Assembly (NCBI RefSeq): GCF_015482775.1
Contig: NZ_CP058214.1
Location: 2,126,272-2,190,271, forward strand
Reading direction: 5' to 3'
Origin: Kaustia mangrovi
Lineage (GTDB): Bacteria > Pseudomonadota > Alphaproteobacteria > Rhizobiales > Im1
DNA length: 64,000 bases
Made by a program: the position numbers and the translations under genes. Numbering within the stretch: position 1 is the first letter of the stretch; the number at the start of each line of letters is the position of its first letter. The notes below the pieces were generated by a model. The model saw only the letters and a program-made list of their open reading frames with translations. It was not told the DNA's origin and did not search any database. This document shows, one piece after another, positions 19,450-27,892 of the stretch.

Positions 19450-21003
19450 ATGAACAAGACCATATTGGCGCTGGCCGCCGCGCTGGCGCTCGCACTCCCG
19501 ACAATGGGCATGGCGCAGGAGCGCTACGTCCATGCCAACAACTCCGCCTACGACACGCTCGATCCCCATACGGTGCGCGACGTCGCCCGCGTGGCGTCTC
19601 GGCTGAACTTCTATGACGGACTCTATCGCTGGGTGGACAATCCGCCGGAGCTGATCCCGTGGCTGGCCAAGAGCCACGAGGTCAGCGAGGACGGCCTGAC
19701 CTGGACCTTCCATCTGCGCGACGACGTCACCTTCCACGACGGCACGCCGATGACGGCCGCCGACGTGGTCTATTCGCTCGAGCGGATGCTGGCGCTGAAG
19801 AAGGGCGCGGGCTCGCTCTTCCTGCCGATGATCGACCCGGGCAACGCAAAGGCGATCGACGATCACACCGTGGCCTTCACGCTGAAGGAGCCGTCGGCGA
19901 TCTTCGCCTCCCTGGTGCCCGACATCCTTGTCGTCAATTCCAAGACGGTGAAGGAGCACGAGGTCGACGACGACTGGGGCCAGAACTACCTGATCGACCA
20001 TGTCGCCGGGTCCGGATCCTACATGCTCAAGCGCTACGACCCTGCGCGCGGGTTCATCGGCGAGCGGTTCGCCGACCATTTCGCGGGCTGGGGCGAGAAA
20101 TACTACGACGAGATCGAGTTCCGCACGGTGCTGGAGACGAACACCCGCATCCAGGGCCTGATGCGCGGCGACTACCAGGGCCTCGACGGCTATCTCGCAC
20201 CCGATCAGGTGGAGCGCCTGAAAGGCGACGAGGACGTGCAGATCATCGAGGAGGAATCGATGCGCGTCTTCCATATCGCGATGCATAACGGCCGCGCACC
20301 GCTGGACGACAAGAACTTCCGCATGGCGATGGTCCACGCCTTCGACTATGACGGCTACATCAACGAGATCATGCAGGGTACGGTCGCCCGCAATCCCACC
20401 ATCGTTCCGGGCAATCTGTGGGGCGCGCCGGACGTGCCGGGCTATGAGTTCGACCTGGAGAAGGCGAAGGAGTATCTCGACGCCTACAAGGCCGAGCACG
20501 GAGACGAGATCCGCACGATCAAGATCGGCACGCTGGCGGGCTTCTCCGAAACCGAGCAGGCCGCGGCGCTGATGCAGAACGGGCTGGCGCAGCTCGGCAT
20601 CGATGTCGAGATCGAGAGTTCGCCCTGGCCGGTGATCTCCTCCAACATGCAGAATCCCGAGACCATGCCGGACATGGTGCCCTACTGGAAGAGCACCTAT
20701 TACGTCGATCCCAACAACTGGGTGGGCGAGCTGTACGGTTCGCGCTATGCGCCGACACGAAACGTCTCCGATTACCACAATGCCTATGTGGACGAGCGGC
20801 TCGAGAAGGCGCTGGTCGTCACCGACCGGGACGAACGCGCAATGCTCTACGAGGATGCCACCAAGAGGGTCTACGAGGATGCCGCGGGCATCTGGATCTA
20901 CAACACCAAATGGTACGGCCCCTACGCCAGGAGCGTGAGTAACGTCCGCTTCTGCCCGGTCGGCAACGGCCAGGACATGCGCTGGGCCTATCCCGCCGAC
21001 TGA
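19450..21003 (+). CDS. Dipeptide/oligopeptide-type ABC substrate-binding protein (SBP family 5)
   Basis: A 517-residue periplasmic binding protein. A signal peptide ends near residue 22 (GMA, then QERYVHANN). Family features include TLDPHTV, WTFHLRDDVTFHDGTPMTAADVVYSL (residues ~87-112) and the YWKSTYYVDPNNW region near the C-terminus. It is followed in order by two permeases and two ATPases, the standard Dpp/Opp arrangement. Family 5 proteins bind peptides, but also nickel, sugars, opines and other small amides. Here the ligand is probably the substrate degraded by the HyuAB set. Confidence 0.93.
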   Translation: MNKTILALAAALALALPTMGMAQERYVHANNSAYDTLDPHTVRDVARVASRLNFYDGLYRWVDNPPELIPWLAKSHEVSEDGLTWTFHLRDDVTFHDGTPMTAADVVYSLERMLALKKGAGSLFLPMIDPGNAKAIDDHTVAFTLKEPSAIFASLVPDILVVNSKTVKEHEVDDDWGQNYLIDHVAGSGSYMLKRYDPARGFIGERFADHFAGWGEKYYDEIEFRTVLETNTRIQGLMRGDYQGLDGYLAPDQVERLKGDEDVQIIEEESMRVFHIAMHNGRAPLDDKNFRMAMVHAFDYDGYINEIMQGTVARNPTIVPGNLWGAPDVPGYEFDLEKAKEYLDAYKAEHGDEIRTIKIGTLAGFSETEQAAALMQNGLAQLGIDVEIESSPWPVISSNMQNPETMPDMVPYWKSTYYVDPNNWVGELYGSRYAPTRNVSDYHNAYVDERLEKALVVTDRDERAMLYEDATKRVYEDAAGIWIYNTKWYGPYARSVSNVRFCPVGNGQDMRWAYPAD

Positions 21004-21085
21004 TCCTCCGCCAACTCCGCAGCGCCCCGCACGATTTTCGCTCGGGGCGCTGCGCGCCGGCTCCGGTAGATTGGAGGCTTGCCGC

Positions 21086-22090
21086 ATGCGCAGACTGGAA
21101 ATCGTCCTGTCCCGCCTCGTCTGGTTCGTCCCGACGCTGTTCGGCCTCGTCTTCGTGGTCTTCTTCATCTCGAACGTGGTCCCGACCGATCCCGCGCGGA
21201 TCATCGCGGGCGAGAACGCAACCGAGGCGCAGGTCCAGGCGCTGCGCGAGGATCTCGGCCTCGACCAGCCCCTGCCCGTTCAGTTCGCCCGCTATGTCGG
21301 CGATCTGGCGACCGGCGATCTGGGCCGCTCGCTCTATACGCAACGCGCGATCTCCGAAGACCTGCTCAACCGCCTGCCGGCCACGCTGGAGCTCACCATC
21401 GCCGCCATGCTCATCGCCATCGGTCTCGGCGTGCCGCTCGGCGTGATATCGGCCGTCAGACGCAACTCCATGATCGATCAGATATTACGGGTGCTCTCCG
21501 TATCCGGTCTCGCCGTGGCCAGTTTCTGGCTCGCCATGGAGCTGCAGATGTTCTTCTCGACAAGGCTCGGCTGGACGCCGCTGAACGGCCGGATCGCCGG
21601 CTGGGGACCGGACGAGATCACCGGCTTCTACGTCGTCGACTCCATTCTGACCGGCGACTGGGCCTCGCTCGGGGACACGCTGCATCACCTGCTGCTGCCC
21701 GCGATCACGCTGGCCCTGCCGGCCGCCGCCACGCTGGTGCGCTTTACCCGTGCGGGCGTGCTGGAGGTCATCAACTCGAACTTCGTGCTCTATGAACGGG
21801 CCATGGGTCTTCCGGCATCGCTGATCGTCTGGAAATACGTGCTGCGCAACGCGCTGATCTCGACCGTCACCCAGATCGGCCTGATCTTCGGCGCGCTCTT
21901 CGCCGGCGCCGTCGTGGTCGAGGCGGTCTTCGACTGGCCGGGGCTTGGCACCTATGCCGTCCAGTCCATCCTGCAATCGGACACCAAGGCGATCCTGGGC
22001 TTCTCGATCGTCGTCGGCGTCGTGTTCATCGGCGTGAACCTCCTCGTCGACATCGTCCACACCTTCATCGACCCGAGGACCCTGAAATGA
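21086..22090 (+). CDS. ABC transporter permease, DppB/OppB family
   Basis: A 334-residue inner-membrane permease with about six transmembrane segments. It has the family N-terminus (RRLEIVLSRLVWFVPTLFGL), a periplasmic loop with DLGLDQPLPVQFARY, and the ATPase-contact EAA region near YERAMGLPASLIVWKYVLRN. The ATG at 21086 has GGAGG eight bases upstream and is preferred over an upstream TTG at 21071. It pairs with the DppC-type gene, which overlaps it as ATGA. Confidence 0.93.
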   Translation: MRRLEIVLSRLVWFVPTLFGLVFVVFFISNVVPTDPARIIAGENATEAQVQALREDLGLDQPLPVQFARYVGDLATGDLGRSLYTQRAISEDLLNRLPATLELTIAAMLIAIGLGVPLGVISAVRRNSMIDQILRVLSVSGLAVASFWLAMELQMFFSTRLGWTPLNGRIAGWGPDEITGFYVVDSILTGDWASLGDTLHHLLLPAITLALPAAATLVRFTRAGVLEVINSNFVLYERAMGLPASLIVWKYVLRNALISTVTQIGLIFGALFAGAVVVEAVFDWPGLGTYAVQSILQSDTKAILGFSIVVGVVFIGVNLLVDIVHTFIDPRTLK

Positions 22091-22929
22091 TTGCCCTGAG
22101 CCGCCTCCTATCGGACCGGGCCGCCATCCTCGGCGCAACCATCATCCTGGGCCTGATCCTGGTCGCGATCCTCGCTCCCCTGCTTGCCCCCTATCCCGAG
22201 GACGTGACCGCCTTCCACCTCAGCGACCGTCTGCAGCCGCCGAGCGCGGAACATTTCTTCGGAACCGACCGGATGGGCAGCGACGTCTTCAGCCGCATCC
22301 TGTTCGGCGCGCGCACCACGATCACCATCGCGCTCATCGCCGTCGGCGTCTCGGTCGCCATCGGCGTGCCGATCGGCCTGCTCGCGGGCTACTATGGCGG
22401 CTTCCCCGGCGGCGTCCTCATGCGCACTTCCGACGTGTTCCTCGCCGTCCCGCAGATCGTGCTGGCCATCGCCATCGCACAGACGCTCGGGCCGTCGGTG
22501 GAGAATGTGATCCTCGCCCTGTCGCTCACCTACTGGCCCTTCTGGGCCCGGCTGGTCTATGCCGAGACCCGCTCGCTCAAGGCCCAGACCTTCATCGAGG
22601 CCGCACAGGCGCTCGGCGCGTCGGACTGGCGGGTCATGGTGCTGCACATCCTGCCCAACACGGCATCGGCGATCATCGTGCGCACCTCCATCGGCATGGG
22701 CGCGACGATCCTGACCGCCGCCGCGCTCGGCTTTCTCGGCCTCGGCGCGCCGCCGCCGACGCCGGAATGGGGACGCACCATCTCCGAAGCGCGCGAGTTC
22801 CTGCCCGAGGCCTGGTGGTATGCGGCCGCGCCCGGCCTCGCGATCTTTCTCGTGGTCATGGGCTTCAATCTCCTCGGCGACGGGCTGCGCGATATCCTCG
22901 ATCCCAAGCTGCGAAAGGGAAGCAGATGA
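22087..22929 (+). CDS. ABC transporter permease, DppC/OppC family
   Basis: A 280-residue second permease with the FGTDRMGSDVFSRILFGART motif, multiple membrane helices and the EAA contact loop around EAAQALGASDWRVMVLHILP. The end (GDGLRDILDPKLRKGSR) is the usual DppC tail. Overlaps at both ends (ATGA with the permease before it, ATGAG with the ATPase after it) show tight translational coupling in the importer operon. Confidence 0.94.
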   Translation: MIALSRLLSDRAAILGATIILGLILVAILAPLLAPYPEDVTAFHLSDRLQPPSAEHFFGTDRMGSDVFSRILFGARTTITIALIAVGVSVAIGVPIGLLAGYYGGFPGGVLMRTSDVFLAVPQIVLAIAIAQTLGPSVENVILALSLTYWPFWARLVYAETRSLKAQTFIEAAQALGASDWRVMVLHILPNTASAIIVRTSIGMGATILTAAALGFLGLGAPPPTPEWGRTISEAREFLPEAWWYAAAPGLAIFLVVMGFNLLGDGLRDILDPKLRKGSR

Positions 22930-23980
22930 GCGGTGCACTCCTCACGGTCGAGAATCTGAGCCTCGGCTTCCGGGGGATGCCGGCTTCGCCCACATACTGA
23001 GCGGCACCAATCTGAGCATGCGGCGCGGCGAGATCATGGGGCTCGTCGGCGAATCCGGCTGCGGCAAGACCACCCTTGCCAGCGCGATCCTGGGCGTCCT
23101 GCCGCAATCGGCGCTGGAGATCCAGGGCGGCACCATCGTTTTCGACGGCCTCGACATGCTGTCGGCCGACCGGACGGAGGAACAGCAGGCCGTCCGCGGA
23201 CGCCGGGTCACCTTCATCCCGCAGGATCCGTTCACCTCGCTCAATCCGGTCTTCACGATCGGCCATCAGATCGAGGAGCTGATGAAGTGGAAATCGCCGC
23301 TGCGCCAGGCCGGGCCCGGCCGGATGCCTGCTCTGATGACCGGATATCCCCGCGCCCGCCGCAAGGCGGACCGGGCGAGGATCCTCGAAACCCTGACGGC
23401 CGTGCAGCTGCCGAGGCCCGAGCAGTTGCTCAAGAAATATCCCCACGAGGTCTCCGGCGGCCAGCGCCAGCGCCTGATGATCGCCATGGCGCTGCTTCCC
23501 GAGCCCGATCTCATCATCGCCGACGAGCCGACAACCGCGCTGGACGTGACGATCCAGGCGCAGATCCTCGGCCTCTTGCGCCGGCTTGCCAATGAACGCG
23601 GCGCCGCGGTGATGCTGACCACCCACGATCTGGGCTCGGCCTACGAGATCTGCGACCGGATTACCGTGATGTATGCGGGCCAGGATGTGGAGACCGCGCC
23701 GGTGGACGAGTTCTTCAATGCCCCGTCCCATCCCTACACGGCGAAACTGCTGGCCAGCCGGCCCGAGGGCGATAGCGGGATGACCGGTATTCCCGGAGAG
23801 ATTCCCAGCGTCCTCGCAGCGCCGCCGGGCTGCCGGTTCACACCCCGCTGCGACCGCGCCACGGCCGAATGCGCCAAGCGCCCATCGGCGGAGCCTGTGG
23901 GACCCGGCCATATGGTGCGCTGTTTCCATCCGTTGAACGCCGAAGCCGACGCAGATCGCGACGAGAGGGCCAGAGCATGA
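22926..23980 (+). CDS. ABC transporter ATPase, DppD family, with an apparent one-base frameshift near its start
   Basis: The ATG at 22926 gives MSGALLTVENLSLGFRG and then runs into a stop after 24 codons. From the GGGGG run at 22974-22978 on, the homologous frame (DAGFAHILSGTNLSMRRGE) is one base off and continues to 23980. One extra G restores a 351-residue DppD protein. It has Walker A GESGCGKTT, the signature SGGQRQRLMIAMAL, Walker B LIIADEPTTALD and the C-terminal oligopeptide-type CRFTPRCDRA motif. Every other gene of the importer is intact and overlapped, so a sequencing undercall is more likely than a true pseudogene. Authentic slippage cannot be excluded. Confidence 0.8.
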
Positions 23981-24996
23981 GCGCCACATCCCCGCAGACC
24001 GAGCCGATCCTCTCGGTGCGCGACCTGACCGTGCGCTTTCCCATCCGCGGTCCCTTCGGCCGCAACGAAGGCGAGATCAAGGCCCTGGACGAGGTGGCAT
24101 TCGACCTTCGGGCCGGCGAGATCCTCGGGCTGGTGGGCGAGTCGGGCTGTGGAAAATCGACCCTCGGCAAGACGCTGATGGGCATTCAGCATCCCGATTC
24201 GGGATCCATCCTCCTTGAAGGCCGCGAGATCGCCGGGCGCTCCCCGCGCGAAGCGCGCGCCCTGCGCCGCCGCCTGCAATATGCCTATCAGGACCCCGGC
24301 GCCTCGCTCGATCCGCGCTGGAAGATCGGTTCCTCGCTGGAAGAGCCGCTGATCATCCACACCGCCCTCAACCGTCGGCAACGGCGCGAGAAGGTCGCGG
24401 AGATCCTGTCCTCGGTGGGTCTGCCCGCCGGCCACGCAAATCTCTTCCCGCACGAGATATCCGGCGGCCAGCAACGCCGGGTCGGCCTCGCCCGCATTCT
24501 GATGCTGAACCCGGAGATCGTCATTCTCGACGAGCCGACCGCCGGCCTCGACGTTTCGGTGCAGGCCACCGTCCTGCGGCTGTTCCGCGACCTGCGCGAC
24601 ACATTCGACCTGACCTATATCTTCATCAGCCACGATCTGTCGGTGGTCCGGCTGATGTGCCATCGGATTGCGGTGATGTATCTCGGACGGATCGTCGAGG
24701 CCGGGCCGGCCGACGCGATCATGGACACCCCCCGGCACCCCTACACCCAGTCGCTTCTTGCCGCGATCCCCAAGGTGAACGGTCCCCGGGTCACCGAGAC
24801 CTTCTGGCTGGAGGGCGAACCTCCGGACGCCGCGCGACTGCCGCCGGGATGCCGGTTCCAGAGCCGCTGCCCGCATGTGAGGCCGATCTGCAGGCAGGAG
24901 GATCCGGCGGATCGTGTCATGGACGGCCGTACGGTCGCCTGCCATTTCGCCGGCGAGATCGCGCCGCCCGCGGCAAGGGAACGGACGAACGCATGA
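23977..24996 (+). CDS. ABC transporter ATPase, DppF family
   Basis: A 339-residue ATPase with Walker A GESGCGKSTLGK, a Q-loop in YAYQDPGASLDPR, the signature ISGGQQRRVGLARIL, Walker B VILDEPTAGLDVS and the switch histidine in FISHDLSVV. The oligopeptide-type C-terminal motif CRFQSRCPHVRPIC is present. The ATG overlaps the preceding ATPase stop. It forms the heterodimeric motor with the DppD-type protein. Confidence 0.94.
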   Translation: MSATSPQTEPILSVRDLTVRFPIRGPFGRNEGEIKALDEVAFDLRAGEILGLVGESGCGKSTLGKTLMGIQHPDSGSILLEGREIAGRSPREARALRRRLQYAYQDPGASLDPRWKIGSSLEEPLIIHTALNRRQRREKVAEILSSVGLPAGHANLFPHEISGGQQRRVGLARILMLNPEIVILDEPTAGLDVSVQATVLRLFRDLRDTFDLTYIFISHDLSVVRLMCHRIAVMYLGRIVEAGPADAIMDTPRHPYTQSLLAAIPKVNGPRVTETFWLEGEPPDAARLPPGCRFQSRCPHVRPICRQEDPADRVMDGRTVACHFAGEIAPPAARERTNA

Positions 24997-25661
24997 GCAA
25001 GGTCGCCATCGTGACGGGAGGCGGCCGCGGCATCGGCCGGGGCTGCGCCCATGAACTCGCCAGACAGGGTCTGGACATCGTGCTCGTCGACCTGATCGAG
25101 GAGGATCTCGCGCGGACCCGCACCGAGATCGAGGCCATGGGCCGGACCGGACGGATCGATGTGCTGGTCAACAATGCCGGCCGGTCCAACGACCGGGGCA
25201 TTCTGGAAATCGACGAGGAGGCGTTCGACCGCACCATCGCGATCAACCTCAAGGGCGCGTTCAACTGGACGCACGCCGTGGCCCCCCACATGATGGAGCG
25301 CCAGACGGGGCGGATCGTCATGATGTCGTCGCTGAACGCCTATTCCGGCGGCGTGACGAGCGCGGTCAGCAAGTTCTCCTACACCGCCGCCAAGGCCGGG
25401 CTTCTGGGCATGACGCGGGCGCTCGCCAAGGAGCTCGCGCCCCATGTGCTGGTCAATGCGGTCTGTCCGGGCGTGATCGAGACCGAACGCGGCAACGCCA
25501 TGATCCACGCCCGCAAGGACGAACTGGTGGCCGGCATCGCGCTGGGCCGCACCGGCACACCCGCCGACGTCGCCCAGGCGGTGGCCTTTCTCGCATTGTC
25601 CGAACCCTGCTTCGTGACCGGCCAGGACATCGTCGTCGACGGCATGCAATGGATCGCCTGA
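24993..25661 (+). CDS. Short-chain dehydrogenase (SDR) with an apparent ~30-residue internal deletion
   Basis: A 222-residue SDR with TGGGRGIG, NNAG, catalytic Ser in MSSLNAYS and YTAAKAG. Classical members are about 250 residues. The missing part is visible: EIEAMG runs straight into RTGRIDVLVNNAG. The usual beta-3 strand with its cofactor-contacting aspartate and the following helix (about 25-30 residues) are absent. The frame is kept, so this looks like an in-frame deletion, possibly between the short GC-rich repeats at the junction. The product may be inactive or altered in cofactor binding. It overlaps dppF (ATGA) and the MFS gene. Confidence 0.85.
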   Translation: MSKVAIVTGGGRGIGRGCAHELARQGLDIVLVDLIEEDLARTRTEIEAMGRTGRIDVLVNNAGRSNDRGILEIDEEAFDRTIAINLKGAFNWTHAVAPHMMERQTGRIVMMSSLNAYSGGVTSAVSKFSYTAAKAGLLGMTRALAKELAPHVLVNAVCPGVIETERGNAMIHARKDELVAGIALGRTGTPADVAQAVAFLALSEPCFVTGQDIVVDGMQWIA

Positions 25662-26893
25662 CCCGGATCGGCGGGGCGGCCCGGCCCTGGGTGCCGCTCG
25701 TGGTCTTGGTTACCCTGGTCCAGGCGGTGCTCGCGCTGATGAGCCGGACCCTGCCGATCTTCGGAATGCCGCTGACGGAAACCGGCGGCATGCCCCCGGA
25801 GGCGGTCGGCCAGCTCTCCTCCGCGACCAGCTTCGGCAGCATGGTCTTCTTTCTCTGGGGCCCCGCCCTCCTTGCCGGGGTCCAGCCGCTGCGCCAGCTC
25901 CAGCTCGGCTGTGCGACGGCGGCGCTCGCGATGCTCGCCTGCGCGGCGGGGCGATGGGAGGGGATGCTGCTCGCCGCCTTCCTGATCGGCTTCGGCTACG
26001 GACCGTCCGCACCGGCGGGCAGCGATCTCCTGATGCGGATCGTGCCCAGGGGACGGCGCGCAACCATATTCTCCATAAAGCAGGCCGGCGTCCCTCTGGG
26101 CGGGCTGGCCGCGGGCCTTCTGCTGCCCGCCGTCGCCGCCCGCTTCGGCGGGGTCACGGCCGCATTGGCAACCGCCTCCGGCCTGGCAATGGCGACAGCC
26201 TTCGCACTCGGCTTCTGGAGCGGCACGGCGGAGTCCACCGCGTCCGCGCGCGGCGCGAAACCGCTTCACGACCTGGTTCTGGCGCCGGTCCGGCTGCTGG
26301 CGCTGGTGCTGTCCTCGCCGCGGCTGCGCCTCGTGACCGCGGCCGGTTTCGCACTGGGTATCGCGCAGGGCATCGTGATGGGGTTCTATCCGGTCTTCCT
26401 GAGCGACCATGCCGGCTGGTCCGTGGCCGCCGCGGGCGCCGCCTTCGCCCTGCTTCAAGGCATCGGCGTCCCGGGACGGATCGTCATGGGCTGGCTCAGT
26501 GACCGCATGGGCGAGCCGGTCCGTGCGATGGCCGGCCTCTGCTTCGCATCCGGCCTCACCATGATCCTCCTGACCACTATCGGCCCGGACAGTTCCGCCG
26601 CCCATGTCGGCCTGCTGTCGGCGCTCGCGGGCCTCACCGTGGTCTCCTGGAACGGCGTGTTCCTGACGGGCCTGGCCGAGGCCGCCCCCGAAGGCCGGGT
26701 CGGCGAGATCACGGCCGCCGGAACCTTCGTCCTCTTCAGCGGCTACGTGGTCTGCCCCCTGATCATCCAGGCGGTGTTCACCGCGACCGAGGGGTACACG
26801 ACCGGTCTTCTGATCTCCGGGGCCACCCCGCTGCTGGCCGGCCTGGCCCTGATTGCCGGCCATGTCCGCCACGCCTCGAAACCGCCGGCCTAG
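25649..26893 (+). CDS. Major facilitator superfamily transporter
   Basis: A 414-residue membrane protein with about twelve hydrophobic segments. The inter-helix motif GYGPSAPAGSDLLMRIVPRGR lies between helices 4 and 5, and GRIVMGWLSDRMGEPVR between helices 8 and 9 is a classic MFS loop. The ATG lies inside the last codons of the SDR gene, so it is the final gene of the plus-strand operon. It may export a product or provide a second uptake route; substrate unknown. Confidence 0.88.
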   Translation: MDRLTRIGGAARPWVPLVVLVTLVQAVLALMSRTLPIFGMPLTETGGMPPEAVGQLSSATSFGSMVFFLWGPALLAGVQPLRQLQLGCATAALAMLACAAGRWEGMLLAAFLIGFGYGPSAPAGSDLLMRIVPRGRRATIFSIKQAGVPLGGLAAGLLLPAVAARFGGVTAALATASGLAMATAFALGFWSGTAESTASARGAKPLHDLVLAPVRLLALVLSSPRLRLVTAAGFALGIAQGIVMGFYPVFLSDHAGWSVAAAGAAFALLQGIGVPGRIVMGWLSDRMGEPVRAMAGLCFASGLTMILLTTIGPDSSAAHVGLLSALAGLTVVSWNGVFLTGLAEAAPEGRVGEITAAGTFVLFSGYVVCPLIIQAVFTATEGYTTGLLISGATPLLAGLALIAGHVRHASKPPA

Positions 26894-26916
26894 ACCGCTT
26901 TCAGGACAGGTGGGCA

Positions 26917-26941
26917 CCGCTTTTGCGGCTGGAAAACGCGG
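26917..26941. terminator. Possible bidirectional terminator between convergent operons
   Basis: CCGCTTTT (26917-26924) and AAAACGCGG (26933-26941) can pair across an 8-base loop, with one unpaired base. It sits in the 67-bp gap where the plus-strand MFS operon and the minus-strand MaoC operon meet. The stem is modest, so confidence is low. Confidence 0.35.
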
Positions 26942-26960
26942 CAGTCAAAGGACATGCGCC

Positions 26961-27428
26961 CTAGGCTGGCCGGCCTTCCATGAGCCGGAGCGGCTCGTAG
27001 ATCATGACCGTCTGGCCGTGCTGGTTGCGGACGGTGTTGCGTGTGCGCACGAGCCCGCGGGAGCCCTTGCTTTCCTTGCGGACCTCCAACACCTCGATCT
27101 CCACGTCGAGCGTGTCCCCGGCGACAGTCGGGCCCTTGATGTCCATCGTGGTCCCGAGGAAGGCCAGGCCGGTTTCCTGGGCGGTGGCGTTCAGGGCCAG
27201 CCCCTCCGCCACGGCGAACACCAGGGCACCCGGCGCGGGCTCCCCCTTGATCGCCGACGCCGTGCGCCGGTATTCCGCATTGGTGAAGAGAACCTCCACC
27301 ATGCCGGCCAGACCGACGAAATTGCCGATGTCGGACGAAGTCACCGTCCGCCCGTAGGTCAGATACCGGGCGCCCGGCACCATGTCCTGCCAGTAGAAGC
27401 CGCGCCCCAGGCGCTCCGGCGCGCTCAT
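26961..27428 (-). CDS. MaoC-like hot-dog dehydratase/hydratase (second of two)
   Basis: A 155-residue hot-dog-fold protein ([20 protein letters not shown] at the start, then [15 protein letters not shown]). It resembles MaoC-type enoyl-CoA hydratases but is more divergent than its neighbour at 27425-27892, and the DxxxxH active-site pair is not obvious. Its ATG overlaps the neighbour's stop (4 bases). Paired MaoC subunits with one active and one degenerate partner are known, so the two may form a heteromeric hydratase working on the CoA thioester made by the adjacent CoA-transferase. Confidence 0.8.
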   Translation of the reverse strand: MSAPERLGRGFYWQDMVPGARYLTYGRTVTSSDIGNFVGLAGMVEVLFTNAEYRRTASAIKGEPAPGALVFAVAEGLALNATAQETGLAFLGTTMDIKGPTVAGDTLDVEIEVLEVRKESKGSRGLVRTRNTVRNQHGQTVMIYEPLRLMEGRPA

Positions 27429-27892
27429 TCCGGCACCGCCGGCGCGGGCCGTGCCCGCATGAGGGCCGCGCGCGTGCAGGAGGCCACGAGCACGCCGTCC
27501 TGGTTGAAGGCGCGATGCTCGAACTCGACGATCCCCTGCCCGGGCCGCGATTTCGACGGCCGCGCCGAGACCACCTCCGTCTCCACCCCGAGCGTATCGC
27601 CGTGAAAGACCGGATGGGGGAACGACACCTCGCGCATCCCCAGATTGCCGAGGGTCGTGCCGAGCGTCGTCTCGTGAACGGAGATGCCGATCATCATGCC
27701 AAGCGTCAGGAGCGAGTTGACCAGGGGCTGTTTCCACTCCGTCGCCCCGGCGAAATGCCGGTCGATATGCAGGGGCTGCGGGTTCATGGTCTGCACGGAA
27801 AAGCCCACATTGTCGGCCTCCGTGACCGTGCGCGTGATGGCATGGCGGATCACCATGCCGGGCTCGAACTCCTCCAGCCACAATCCGGCCAT
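27425..27892 (-). CDS. MaoC-like enoyl-CoA hydratase/dehydratase (first of two)
   Basis: A 155-residue MaoC-type protein. [20 protein letters not shown] carries the characteristic hydratase-2 motif region with Asp and His, and [13 protein letters not shown] is the conserved second half. It starts one base after the CoA-transferase stop, so these genes are co-translated. The likely reaction is hydration of, or water elimination from, a CoA thioester. Similar pairs occur in itaconate, mesaconate and methylmalyl-CoA routes, but no lyase gene is present here to decide. Confidence 0.87.
   Translation of the reverse strand: MAGLWLEEFEPGMVIRHAITRTVTEADNVGFSVQTMNPQPLHIDRHFAGATEWKQPLVNSLLTLGMMIGISVHETTLGTTLGNLGMREVSFPHPVFHGDTLGVETEVVSARPSKSRPGQGIVEFEHRAFNQDGVLVASCTRAALMRARPAPAVPE

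Noticed and set aside
17548-21204. A 1218-codon open frame on the minus strand
   Set aside because: It runs opposite four well-recognised plus-strand genes (SDR, deacetylase, binding protein, permease start). At this GC content antisense frames stay open.
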